Notes: a model not told the origin generated them from the letters alone. A stretch of 64,000 nucleotides of DNA from Fibrobacter succinogenes (GCF_902779965.1 NZ_CACZDK010000004.1:1-64000), one strand, 5' to 3'; shown: positions 18,301 to 26,781, counted from the stretch's first letter. Numbers and translations: made by a program.

Positions 18301-21230
18301 CAGTATCCGGTAGCTACTTCTTTGAATTAATTATAAACCCCACATACGGAAGCATCGACAGCAGTTGGTCATTTAGGCCCCATACTGCAAAAGATGATCC
18401 AGAATACTTCGAAGGTATCAATTTGAAGCGAGGACCGCTATATAAAGAAGAATCCAACTCCAACATGTATGTAGAAATCATTGATGGTGTAGGTGAAAAA
18501 GCGTTCAGAAAAACAGCATACGTCACAGCATACTACCACGGCACATACATTTACGGCTACGGTCCGGATTACACACCGGATAAAGGCCCCCAAGTTGACC
18601 GTAAAATTGAGACAACCTTCTCAAGCCCGTTCATAAGCCCAATTCACTCCGTCGAAAAAGTGGATCCGCAAACAACCTATTCGGCCACAAGCACGATTAC
18701 TCCGAACGGATTCCTCGATGCCGTTGAAAAGAACAGCGATCCCTATTCATTTGAATATCTAAATCCCAAGCGTACGGACGCCATTTCCTTCGGCGTTACC
18801 GACACTCTACTCGCCTACGGCAACAACTATATAGAATGGGTCACCTGGCACAACAGAAATGCCAACCAGAAGACCGAAAACAAGTATGATTGCGCCTGCG
18901 CTGTTGTACGCACGAACGTCGAAATCGACAGTATCACAAAGCCACTCGAAAAACGTTATCTCGCATTCGACAAGGCAAAAATTACCGGCTACAAGAACAA
19001 GTTCGTCGAAGTTCAAATTGCACTCCTCGACAGTAATCTTAACATTCTCACAAGCGAAAAGAATCTGAACGTCGAACTTTTAACAGACGATCCGAACGTT
19101 CGCTTCTACACAGATCCGACAGCAACGATTCCAGTAACGACAGTCACGCTTTTCGATGGCGTAACAACCATTTACGTCAGTTCCGACGTAGCTTTGCAAA
19201 CGACAATTTCAGCAACGCATGCAAACACGGCTGATTACGCCTATACGCCGGCTATAGCCGAGCTCACCATCGAAGATCTTCCGCCTTGGCCGATTATCGA
19301 TGTAGCAAAGATTGTGGACCTGAACTGCGACCACATTCCTGACGCTATGGATATCACGCTTTCATCGGAATATATCGAAAATCAATCGTTCTCATCAATT
19401 TCGTTCATCTACGGAAACGAAACAATTGTTTCAAATAAAGTCAAGTCGCTGAACGGAAAATCACTCATTGTAGAAATCACAGTTCCGCAAGAAGTCGTGA
19501 CGGATGCCTCCGGAAAGATTACGCTCGAAAGCAATATCCAAGGCAACAAGAAGACCGTTGAAGATATCTATTCTGACGGCATTTCGCCGGCACTGCTTTC
19601 TGCAACAGTTCTCGAACGTCAGGATACATCGACAACAGACCACCTATACTTGCAATTCAGCGAACCGATTTCGGCTCCGGGTACACAATTCCCGCTCATC
19701 CTTTACAACACAGATGCAACAACGAAAGCCACCATCCCCACCGTTCTCTCAGCCAAGCTTTACAACGAAGCCAAGAACATTTGGGATTTCGAAATCGCCT
19801 TTGATGCAGGCCAAGGCTCTTTGGTAACCGCAGGCATGTGGGGCCAACTCGATCCGGCCGGAACAATCCGCGACTTGAACGGCAATGGAGTGGCAGGCCT
19901 CTGCACACCGGAAAAGGTTCAAATTCTCCTCAAGATTTTGCCGATTCCGATGACATACGCCGTCATTACAGACAAGTTCCAAAACGGTTATGCAAGCCAC
20001 GTCGATGTGACATTCCAGAAACCGCTCGACGACAAGCACACACCGGAAAAATTGGAAATCATCTTTGGTATGGCAATGCCCGAAACACTCACGGTCGAAA
20101 AGAGCAAGTTCGTATTAAGCGGTGAAAATCTCTCCATCGATCTCGAAAAGCCGTTCCAGTTCGGTAACACCTGCGGTAATTACGATGGGCCACTCCCGGG
20201 CGGAAAGCTCCTTACAAATGCAGGCCTTGTAACGCAGTACCTCGGAACAGGTGCCGCTACCGAAACGAACAACGTCCTTGCCGAAGATAAGGTTGGGCCG
20301 GTCTTTGTTTCGGCTACAATCAACCAAGCTTCTACAATTGACATTTTAAACATTACCGCAAGTGAACCTCTAGTCACCGCAGACGAAAACCAGCAATTCT
20401 TCAGACACAAGCGCGGCGAAAAGCAATCCAATGTATTCCGCAACGGATTCTCGAACTGGAACTATCTACAGAAGAATGCCGGAATCTCGCTCATCTACTC
20501 AGGCGACCTCACTGGGTCCGTGATGGAAGGCGACTTTGTAAGAATGGGCTCCATGATGACAAGCACGTTCAAAGACGCAAACGGCAACTATCCTGAATTT
20601 GATGTTCCGTGGGTTCTTGTAAACGGTAAAGGTACTCCAACTATCAAATTCAACGTAAAGTTGCGCGAAACCGTCAACGATATAAATTCCTTCAACCGCT
20701 CAAATGTTGATGTCAGCGAAACAATGCGTTTCTATATCAAGAATCCGTCATCAAACAAGTTCGACCTCATTCAAGACGGCAAAATCACACTTACGGGAAT
20801 TGACTCCGCAAGTATCGGTGGTGCCATCTTTGATGTGAAACTCACTGTACCGCGCGGAGCATCATTCGGCGAAGAATGTGCCTGGGATAATCTCCTGGTC
20901 AAATTCAACATTCCCATTTACTCGAACCTCGGTAGCTTTGTAAATCGCTTCCACAACTCCTTCAATGTAGACCCGAAACAATACCTTTCCATCAACAACG
21001 TGGTTGAATTTGCCATCGAATGGGCAAACAAGGGACCGTCGGGCATCCGCACCAAAGAAGATCGAGCCGTGGGCACAGGCGCATACATTTACAAGGCCGA
21101 AATCGAAGCAAAGTTCTCGCCGAACATGAACAACCCTGAAGTCAAAAACAATGCCAAAATTATCAGCAACTTCTCGACGAAATCCTCGTTCGAGCAGAGA
21201 AAGACTTTTGGTATAAAGAGAACAAAGTAA
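15330..21230 (+). CDS. Giant modular secreted glycoside hydrolase family 9 protein (copy C)
   Basis: Third GH9 paralogue, 1966 aa, more distant from copies A and B. It has a signal peptide (MKKLISAIFLLSLFCIEHSLA), a short Cys pair (CKTC), the Ig-like GH9 N-domain (IRLNQSGF), and a GH9 domain with GGWHDCGDH near residue 206, PHNR near 623 (fits the family H-x-R signature) and a candidate acid Glu in TETCID near 672. Two fibronectin-III-like modules, a CBM-like module with a Cys pair (residues about 890-1010), Ig-like modules with FSEPI, and the shared C-terminal region follow, ending in a basic tail (FGIKRTK). It lacks the dual-hairpin leader and lies 67 bases after copy B. No clear SD is visible. 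No terminator lies between it and the histidine kinase, so they may be co-transcribed. Confidence 0.92.
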   Translation: MKKLISAIFLLSLFCIEHSLAANTHSLPNLDRTCKTCTRIHNDSVNVFNRRPIRLNQSGFKPEHYKYAYVADPTEKTFKVIDANSGKEVPGGGNLTLIGTVTKPGITVRVSFNSLQDLMRLGDTTSTGTETLYRADFTTLSTVGEYFLVVGKDTSATFHISPYIYNSILEKSLMFFGIQRCGNTDSHFHGACHLKDGSKINHDLTGGWHDCGDHFKVAETVGYAAYVLSMVYLTYPDKAEDRFGHSYADTIRDGIPDILYEAKIGADYIMKLYDASVAEGLIEKGDMFHTVGMSDWDHSFWDVPEHQDMQPYKKGGPDRLVLKGIGTNVAGIYAATLANVAAGFKWINPSYSKRLLDAAKTIYAKIVKPTYLKYTESYEGRDKCAKRGKATLYEYSDGNITFNGKGYYSGMGLCEDDAAAAAVSLWYATGDTTYSYDLYKNPDMNQNGHAKFDLAFFPKGILAMDQGFNNSWATDYQNLFAYVLFAMQRLILNDPEYETKFGLSKMERDSLSMRVMAAFRKQVETNSTGDSVAVLYPGSGNAEPREGTSKLKVQPPYNLVWTSFDWGVMRYNMGSAVAVFLLYELTKDERYLKVALDNMYYVLGANPWDISLLLGAGDKNPQHPHNRSANPDGYNAGGGIPYDYKCPIGALMGGRAPNLPLIEDWEKYTSTETCIDFSAQFLFPAQSLAEQLPPDNDGPVFSDIVGIPTSDSTAIISWKTDELALVTVSYDVTTNANTAKSIQLTEAVKEGSVTLTGLIPGQTYYFYLEGVDPHGNITTDDNHGYWYKFTMTSTTTQIKGVTICQVDNRSAKIYWWSTDRLDGMVHFGKAKGSYTEKVVANGGVALFHEAVLTGLEAGTTYYFTVSSGATVSEEYSFTTEQYATTVNMDINVKPLNKDGCRNSSDWKKCNTFLVIVRNKDSVEYNDLDLRFYFPVAVQGSSNNKSIWDGTGFSVGWPVINFGEPVPYNVISMKDSVEKGYYMPVHIEGKLAVSGSYFFELIINPTYGSIDSSWSFRPHTAKDDPEYFEGINLKRGPLYKEESNSNMYVEIIDGVGEKAFRKTAYVTAYYHGTYIYGYGPDYTPDKGPQVDRKIETTFSSPFISPIHSVEKVDPQTTYSATSTITPNGFLDAVEKNSDPYSFEYLNPKRTDAISFGVTDTLLAYGNNYIEWVTWHNRNANQKTENKYDCACAVVRTNVEIDSITKPLEKRYLAFDKAKITGYKNKFVEVQIALLDSNLNILTSEKNLNVELLTDDPNVRFYTDPTATIPVTTVTLFDGVTTIYVSSDVALQTTISATHANTADYAYTPAIAELTIEDLPPWPIIDVAKIVDLNCDHIPDAMDITLSSEYIENQSFSSISFIYGNETIVSNKVKSLNGKSLIVEITVPQEVVTDASGKITLESNIQGNKKTVEDIYSDGISPALLSATVLERQDTSTTDHLYLQFSEPISAPGTQFPLILYNTDATTKATIPTVLSAKLYNEAKNIWDFEIAFDAGQGSLVTAGMWGQLDPAGTIRDLNGNGVAGLCTPEKVQILLKILPIPMTYAVITDKFQNGYASHVDVTFQKPLDDKHTPEKLEIIFGMAMPETLTVEKSKFVLSGENLSIDLEKPFQFGNTCGNYDGPLPGGKLLTNAGLVTQYLGTGAATETNNVLAEDKVGPVFVSATINQASTIDILNITASEPLVTADENQQFFRHKRGEKQSNVFRNGFSNWNYLQKNAGISLIYSGDLTGSVMEGDFVRMGSMMTSTFKDANGNYPEFDVPWVLVNGKGTPTIKFNVKLRETVNDINSFNRSNVDVSETMRFYIKNPSSNKFDLIQDGKITLTGIDSASIGGAIFDVKLTVPRGASFGEECAWDNLLVKFNIPIYSNLGSFVNRFHNSFNVDPKQYLSINNVVEFAIEWANKGPSGIRTKEDRAVGTGAYIYKAEIEAKFSPNMNNPEVKNNAKIISNFSTKSSFEQRKTFGIKRTK

Positions 21231-21252
21231 AAATCCAACCGAATGGGAAAAT

Positions 21253-23631
21253 ATGCAAGAGAGTCTATTTACAAACTCGCCCTACGTAATCGCGCTTTCC
21301 GTTATAGCGTTAATCGTTGTATGCTATTTTCCCATTATGCTTGGGCAAAAAACGTCAGTCAAGCAGCTCCCTCGCTCCATCCACCAATTGGTGATTATCA
21401 GTATATTCTGGCAGGCGAGCAACTTGATTGGCGATATTTTCTTTAGCGGTGAAAATTTTGTCGCAGGAACAAAGGCCTACACGGCAAGACAACTCATTTT
21501 TGGAGCAGCCGCACTGGGTTGGATCCAGTTAGGCAATGCTGTTCAGCACACCGCAGAAATCAGCCTGAAAATAAAAAGAAAGAACTGTTGGAAGCTCATG
21601 AACATTTTCGGAGCGGCCGCCGTTTTGATTTCGACTTATCTTTTTATCAACGAGCCTTCCTATATCCCCAATTTCAATTTCTTTAGCTACAGGCCATTTG
21701 CCGAAAGGCCCATATTCAACTTTTACTCGTTGTTGTTCTGCTTGTTTGTTCTTCCCAATATCATTGTCACGGCTTACATTTTTCTTCGCAATATTGTGCA
21801 ATCCAGCGATACGACGCTCCCCCACCAGGTCAGTATTTACATGTTGGCCTCGTTCGTATTCTTTATAACGCTAGCGGCTCTCTTCGATTTTGTCATCCCC
21901 ATTTCTACCAATTTCAATCAATACGATCAATTCCTCAAATGGTCGCAATTCATCTCGGTATTCCTAGCCATACTTTCGGGACAATACTTCACATCGGTTT
22001 CTTTTAAAAATAAAAGCGCCTCGTGGTTCTTAGACAAACTAAAAGACAGAATGGTAGACGGCCTCCTGTACTACAATTACAAAGGCGAAATTCAACTTGC
22101 AAATCCGGCGGCGCTGAGCATTTTGCACACCACGCAAGAAGCGCTCCACAACAAAAAAGTTTCTTCGATTTTCCCGCAAATCACGGACCCTTCGCGCGAA
22201 TCGACTTACAACAAAATAAGAGTCAAGATTGACAACGAAGACCATATTTTTAACGTTTCCATTTTTGAAATTCGTCAATCATTGACCACCAACTACAACG
22301 TAGCCTTCTTTAGCGATGTTTCGAACACATTGCATTACCAGCAAATTATCAAGAACCGCGATGAGCAGTTCAAGGAATACCAGCTCGACCAAATCCGCTA
22401 TCAAGAACGTTTAAACATCTGGAAAAAGAAGGTCGATGAAAGTAAATACTTCTTGGATACGTTAATCAGTACGCTCCCCTTCCGTTTTTGGTCCAAGAAC
22501 GAGCAGGGCGTATTCATGACGCAAAACCAAAACGATATCAAGAACCGCGGTAACCTGTTGCAAACTTCAGAGCCGGACAACAAGATTTTACCGCAAGAAC
22601 TTTTAGCGCGAAACGAAGGCGAACCGCAAAGTTTCATTTCATACGAACGAATTAAAAAATCTACAAGCGATTTTGAAGACGAAGAAGATTCAGTCGAGAT
22701 CTTGAACCAAGACGATTACAATATGGCAGTCCGCAAAGGAGCTGCTAAAGATATTTCAATTTTTGAAAACATGTTCATCCCGATTATGGCACCCAGTAAG
22801 CCATACAAAATAATCGGCATCAAGATTGATATTACCAAGGAACAGCGTCTCGAAAAAGAACGCGACATGTTGCAAGAACAAAAACATATCCATTCGAGAC
22901 TCGAAGAATTGGGAACCATCTGCGGTGGTTTTGCCCACGACTACAACAACATCCTGGGCTCCCAGATCGGTTTCTGCGACCTCGCACTAGAAGTGCTTGA
23001 TAAAGATAACCAGGCATACTTGTTCATCCAGGAAGCAAGAAAGGCGGCAACTCGCGGCAAGGAATCTCTTGAAGAGCTTTTAAACACCATCCGCGGAAAG
23101 ACATCCGAAAAGGACAAACTCACAGAGTTCGCGCCTTACATGATTATCGAAGACGTGGTGAAGAAGCTCTGGATAACACTCCCTCCAAACGTAAAGGTGA
23201 AAGCAGACAACATCGACAAGGACATTCGCATTGTTGGAAACGTCTCCGCACTCGACCGCATTATCAGCAACCTTGCAAACAACGCCATCTTCGCCATGAA
23301 GGAAAACGGCGGAACACTTACGATTGCTTTAAAACGCGAGGTGCTTACGGAGCCGCTCATTACGCCGTATGCACCGCAAATTGATGCAGGCACTTATGCG
23401 AAAATCACCGTCGAAGACACGGGCACAGGCATGGACACTGCGACCCTCGAACGCATCTTTTCACCGTTCTTTACGACCAAGGCGCCGGGCGAAGGCCTCG
23501 GCTTAGGGCTTTCTTCGGCCTTAAGACTGCTAAAAGAAGGCAATGCGGGCTATACAGTACAAACAACCTTGGGCGAAGGAACTATTTTTAATCTATATTG
23601 GTCTATAAGAAACGAGAAAATGGAGGCTTAA
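21253..23631 (+). CDS. Seven-TM sensor histidine kinase with PAS-like region
   Basis: Membrane sensor kinase of 792 aa. About seven hydrophobic segments occupy residues 10-250. A PAS-like segment (about 265-370; GLLYYNYKGEIQLANPAAL) and a second PAS-like segment (about 395-530) follow. A dimerisation/phospho-acceptor helix with FAHDYNN has its His near 562, in the NtrB-like style (HDxNN). The ATPase domain has N-box LANNAIFAM, G1 EDTGTGMD, F-box FSPFFTTK and G2 GLGLGLSSA. It starts 22 bases after the third GH9 stop and overlaps the next gene by one base (TAATG), so kinase and receiver are probably translationally coupled. The signal is unknown. With no periplasmic domain of any size, it may sense something in the membrane or through a partner. 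Confidence 0.9.
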   Translation: MQESLFTNSPYVIALSVIALIVVCYFPIMLGQKTSVKQLPRSIHQLVIISIFWQASNLIGDIFFSGENFVAGTKAYTARQLIFGAAALGWIQLGNAVQHTAEISLKIKRKNCWKLMNIFGAAAVLISTYLFINEPSYIPNFNFFSYRPFAERPIFNFYSLLFCLFVLPNIIVTAYIFLRNIVQSSDTTLPHQVSIYMLASFVFFITLAALFDFVIPISTNFNQYDQFLKWSQFISVFLAILSGQYFTSVSFKNKSASWFLDKLKDRMVDGLLYYNYKGEIQLANPAALSILHTTQEALHNKKVSSIFPQITDPSRESTYNKIRVKIDNEDHIFNVSIFEIRQSLTTNYNVAFFSDVSNTLHYQQIIKNRDEQFKEYQLDQIRYQERLNIWKKKVDESKYFLDTLISTLPFRFWSKNEQGVFMTQNQNDIKNRGNLLQTSEPDNKILPQELLARNEGEPQSFISYERIKKSTSDFEDEEDSVEILNQDDYNMAVRKGAAKDISIFENMFIPIMAPSKPYKIIGIKIDITKEQRLEKERDMLQEQKHIHSRLEELGTICGGFAHDYNNILGSQIGFCDLALEVLDKDNQAYLFIQEARKAATRGKESLEELLNTIRGKTSEKDKLTEFAPYMIIEDVVKKLWITLPPNVKVKADNIDKDIRIVGNVSALDRIISNLANNAIFAMKENGGTLTIALKREVLTEPLITPYAPQIDAGTYAKITVEDTGTGMDTATLERIFSPFFTTKAPGEGLGLGLSSALRLLKEGNAGYTVQTTLGEGTIFNLYWSIRNEKMEA

Positions 23632-24005
23632 TGTCTACAATACTCATCATTGACGATGATGCTCAGCTCAACCTCATGTTGAAGTCTGCCCTGGAATTAA
23701 AAGGTTACACTGTCGATACAGCTTGCAACGGTAAGAAAGCAAAGTCGCTTTATCAAAAGAATACGTACGATGTGATTATCACCGATATCATCATGCCGGA
23801 AGGTGATGGCTTTGAAGTAGTCCTTGACCTTCGCCGCATGGGCATGAGCGACCGTACGATCGCCATCAGCGGTGGTGGACGTACTTCTGCCGAAGACTAC
23901 CTTGCAACGGCGCAGCATTTCGATGTAGCCGCAATTTTCAGCAAGCCGCTGGATCTCCAGCTGCTCCGCAACAAAGTTGACGAGATAATCAAAGCACATT
24001 CGTAA
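23631..24005 (+). CDS. Receiver-only response regulator (CheY-like)
   Basis: Receiver domain of 124 aa with no output domain. It has the acidic cluster IIDDDAQ at the N-terminus, the phospho-acceptor Asp in IITDIIMPEGDGF near residue 51, the switch Ser in IAISGGG and the conserved Lys in FSKPLD near 107, so it should be phosphorylatable. The ATG at 23631, with GGAGG 5-9 bases upstream, overlaps the kinase stop (TAATG) and is preferred over an in-frame start at 23598 inside the kinase gene. It may pass phosphate on, or act by binding a partner. The DNA-binding protein downstream is the obvious candidate partner. Confidence 0.9.
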   Translation: MSTILIIDDDAQLNLMLKSALELKGYTVDTACNGKKAKSLYQKNTYDVIITDIIMPEGDGFEVVLDLRRMGMSDRTIAISGGGRTSAEDYLATAQHFDVAAIFSKPLDLQLLRNKVDEIIKAHS

Positions 24006-24013
24006 TAGCATAA

Positions 24014-25570
24014 ATGATGAATATCCTGATCGCTGATTTTGATCGGAAATTTGTCGAGGAGCTACAGCGGAACTGGTCCATCGCCGGAACGAACCTCTTG
24101 GTCTGCTCCGACGAAAAGACTCTGATGCCGCTTATAAAAAAGACGTCGATAGACCTTGCGTTTATCGAGGTCCCTTTTTTAATGCTCGACAATATGGATT
24201 TGATCAGCTACCTGAAGGAACGCCAGCCTGGTATTGAAATTTTTGTGCTGTGCGATGACCGCAATTGGCAAGGCGCCGCAAGCGCCATTACTCGCGGTGC
24301 TACTAGCTTTTTGAAGAAGCCCATCACATTGTCGCTTCTTGAAAACACAGCTAATAAAATCCAGGCTCAACAGCAAAATAAGTCCAACACGCAGCTCATG
24401 GAATCCCAAGTGTTGGACAGCCTTCTCGGCGACACGCCCGAGATGCGCAAAATTTTAAAGACTGTTTACAAGGTCGCACCGACCAACAGTACGTTGCTCA
24501 TAACCGGCGAATCCGGTTCGGGCAAGGAGTTTTTAGCAAACGTTGTTCACCGCTACAGCAAGCGCGCTAACGAACCGTTTGTACCGGTCAACTGCGGAGC
24601 TATCCCCGAGAACCTCGTCGAAAGTGAACTCTTCGGTAGCAAGAAAGGTTCATACACAGGTTCTACCGCCGACAAGAAAGGCTTGTTCGAATCTGCAAAC
24701 GGCGGTACACTTTTCCTCGATGAAGTCGGCGAACTGTCGCCAGCCACACAAGTTAAACTTTTGCGTTTCTTACAAAGTCACGAAATCAGGCGCGTGGGCG
24801 AAACAGAGGCTCGCTATTTGGACATTCGCATTATCGCTGCAACAAACCGCGATTTGCAACAGGCCATGCACGAAGGGCGTTTCCGCGAAGACCTTTACTA
24901 CCGCCTGAACACATTCCATTTGCAGCTCCCGCCGCTGAGAGAAAGAAAGCCAGTCATTCCGAACTTGATACGTTATTTTATTCTAAAGAATAAGGAAGCG
25001 CAAGGGAAGGAAATCCATGACCTTGAACCGGCAGCGCTTTATGCTTTGACAAAATACCCCTACCCCGGCAACATTCGCGAGCTCGAAAACATCATGGAAC
25101 ACGCGATTGTGCTTTCGGAAGGTGGAATCATCAAGCTCGAAGATTTGCCTGAATATGTGCAGGTTGAAGCCCGCGAAAAGACGGTCGCCATCCCACACAT
25201 CAAGGATGCTGGCAGCTACAAAGAAAGCGCTAGTGAACCTATTAGCGACATCGTTGAAGAAGTCGAGGATGACGAGAAATCTGCCGAAAATCCAATCGGA
25301 ACCCCGATTCATTTTGAACCGATTTCGGGCAAGACGGATAACGCAGGGCTTTTGACGCATAACCCAACCAAGTACTTAACGCATAATCCAGAGCCAGACG
25401 ATGAAGAAATTCTTTCGCTCGACGAAATGGAACGCAGACACATTCTGCATGCGCTGAGCATTTGCAAAGGGAACAAGACCGAAGTGTGCAAGAAGCTCGG
25501 GATTAGCCGTGCCACGCTTTGGAGAAAGCTCAAAGAACTGAAAATTGAAATGGATGGCGGAGAGGAGTGA
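24014..25570 (+). CDS. Sigma-54-type (NtrC family) activator with degenerate receiver
   Basis: 518 aa. Residues 3-120 have the receiver fold pattern, but Glu-52 (AFIEVPF) replaces the phospho-acceptor Asp and Cys replaces the switch Ser/Thr (FVLCDD). FLKKP keeps the conserved Lys. The AAA+ domain (about 135-375) has Walker A GESGSGKE, Walker B GGTLFLDEVGEL and R-finger region REDLYYRL. The sigma-54-contacting loop reads GSYTGS instead of GAFTGA. A linker of about 85 residues, acidic at 405-440, leads to a Fis-type helix-turn-helix (KTEVCKKLGISRATLWRKL). It follows the receiver gene by 8 bases. If it uses sigma-54, Glu-52 may make it constitutively on or partner-controlled. No clear sigma-54 promoter was found by eye in the spacers. 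Confidence 0.9.
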   Translation: MMNILIADFDRKFVEELQRNWSIAGTNLLVCSDEKTLMPLIKKTSIDLAFIEVPFLMLDNMDLISYLKERQPGIEIFVLCDDRNWQGAASAITRGATSFLKKPITLSLLENTANKIQAQQQNKSNTQLMESQVLDSLLGDTPEMRKILKTVYKVAPTNSTLLITGESGSGKEFLANVVHRYSKRANEPFVPVNCGAIPENLVESELFGSKKGSYTGSTADKKGLFESANGGTLFLDEVGELSPATQVKLLRFLQSHEIRRVGETEARYLDIRIIAATNRDLQQAMHEGRFREDLYYRLNTFHLQLPPLRERKPVIPNLIRYFILKNKEAQGKEIHDLEPAALYALTKYPYPGNIRELENIMEHAIVLSEGGIIKLEDLPEYVQVEAREKTVAIPHIKDAGSYKESASEPISDIVEEVEDDEKSAENPIGTPIHFEPISGKTDNAGLLTHNPTKYLTHNPEPDDEEILSLDEMERRHILHALSICKGNKTEVCKKLGISRATLWRKLKELKIEMDGGEE

Positions 25571-25612
25571 GCGGCTACGCCGCAGTTGTCTAAATTCTAA
25601 GTTCTAAGCTCA
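25571..25612. repeat. Interspersed spacer words (GCGGCTACGCCGC + TTCTAAGTTCTAAGCTC)
   Basis: A short hairpin word GCGGC-TAC-GCCGC is followed by TCTAAATTCTAAGTTCTAAGCTCA. The last part is the reverse complement of the AGAACTTAG words near 32352 and 59507, so it belongs to the same scattered repeat group. Confidence 0.6.
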
Positions 25613-26632
25613 CACCTCAACGAGTGTTGCGACTAAGCAGGAATCTTTCGTTGAGCCGCTACCGACAAAGTCTACGTCTTGGGATTTTTTCCAAGACGTT
25701 TTTGCTTTGGGATGAACGGAGGAAACGGCCGCGAGAACGTCACGTGCAAATGCGTTCAAATTAAATTCACTGTAGTTGGAACTCACCATGAAGAATCCAT
25801 TCGGATTCAGAAGTTCAGCACATTCTGCAACAAGCGGCATCAAGTGTTCGCGCACGTTAAAATTAAAACCCTTGAATCGCGCAAAGCTAGGCGGGTCAAG
25901 CACGATGCCGTCAAAACGGAGCCCCTTCTTTTTTGCCCAGTGCACATACTCAATCGCATTACCGCGAAAGAATTCTCCTGGACGCAAATCGAGCCCATTT
26001 AACGCATAATTTTCACGGCCCTTATCGAGAATCTTACCGCTGATATCGGCATTCGTAGCTACCGCAGCACCGCCCAAACGCGCATGCACCGAGAAACTGC
26101 AAGTATAACTAAAAAGGTTGAGGAATCGCGGACCATCGAATGCAGCGGGATTCGAGGATTGCGCAGTTTCGGGATGCGAAGAGCATGCGCCGGACATCGC
26201 GCGGAAGCGTTCTTCAACTTCCAATCGCACATGACGCATATCCAAGAAAAGACCCGGATTAATCGTATCCATCAAATCCACATGGAACTGAGCCTTCCCC
26301 TCGCGCACAACGCCAACAGCATCTTCACGCGAACCCACCACCACATCCATGGGAGCATTTTCAAGCGAACGCCCCGCACTAGAAAGGCGTTCCTTTGTCA
26401 CAACGCAAACAGGATTGAAGAGTTCGCCAACAGCATTGACAATTTCAGTCTTGCTTGTCAAAAGTTCCGGCCCAAAGAACTGCATCTGGTAACGGTCGCC
26501 AAACTTATCAATCGTGAGTCCCGGGAAACCATCAGCAGAGCCATTCACAATGCGCAAAGCATCCGTGACAGAAAACAGAGAAGAGCGCTTTTCAAGCGCA
26601 ATCGCTAACTTGTTTTTTAAATCAAAAGCCAT
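25610..26632 (-). CDS. Class I SAM-dependent methyltransferase, RlmI-like
   Basis: 340 aa. The N-terminal part (VTDALRIVNGSADGFPGLTIDKFGD) matches the RlmI/RlmK-type substrate domain, and NPGLFLDMRHVR matches their conserved linker. The Rossmann core has FLNLFSYTCSFSVHA (motif I), and the catalytic-site motif is DPPSF near residue 245. Members methylate large-subunit rRNA (RlmI makes m5C at 1962 in E. coli), but the exact target base is uncertain here. The N-terminal PUA domain of E. coli RlmI seems absent or very short. The start ATG is inferred from domain position; no strong SD is visible. Downstream it meets the sigma-54 activator tail to tail. Confidence 0.8.
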   Translation of the reverse strand: MAFDLKNKLAIALEKRSSLFSVTDALRIVNGSADGFPGLTIDKFGDRYQMQFFGPELLTSKTEIVNAVGELFNPVCVVTKERLSSAGRSLENAPMDVVVGSREDAVGVVREGKAQFHVDLMDTINPGLFLDMRHVRLEVEERFRAMSGACSSHPETAQSSNPAAFDGPRFLNLFSYTCSFSVHARLGGAAVATNADISGKILDKGRENYALNGLDLRPGEFFRGNAIEYVHWAKKKGLRFDGIVLDPPSFARFKGFNFNVREHLMPLVAECAELLNPNGFFMVSSNYSEFNLNAFARDVLAAVSSVHPKAKTSWKKSQDVDFVGSGSTKDSCLVATLVEV

Positions 26633-26679
26633 TCGAGAAAATGAATCCTAGATTCTTCGACTTCGCTTGTTGTAGAAAC

Positions 26680-26712
26680 GGCCCTGAGCTTGTCGAAGGG
26701 CCCAGGATGACA
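26680..26712. repeat. REP-like palindrome with CAGGATGACA word
   Basis: GGCCCTGAGCTTGTCGAAGGGCC reads on the other strand as the CCCTTCGACAAGCTCAGGG palindrome seen between genes in many unrelated bacteria. CAGGATGACA follows and recurs at 26762-26771. Confidence 0.65.
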
Positions 26713-26781
26713 CAGCAAAAATAGAAAATTCAGTGGATCCCGTCGGTTGTTTCACGCTCTCCAGGATGACAACACTTTCGT

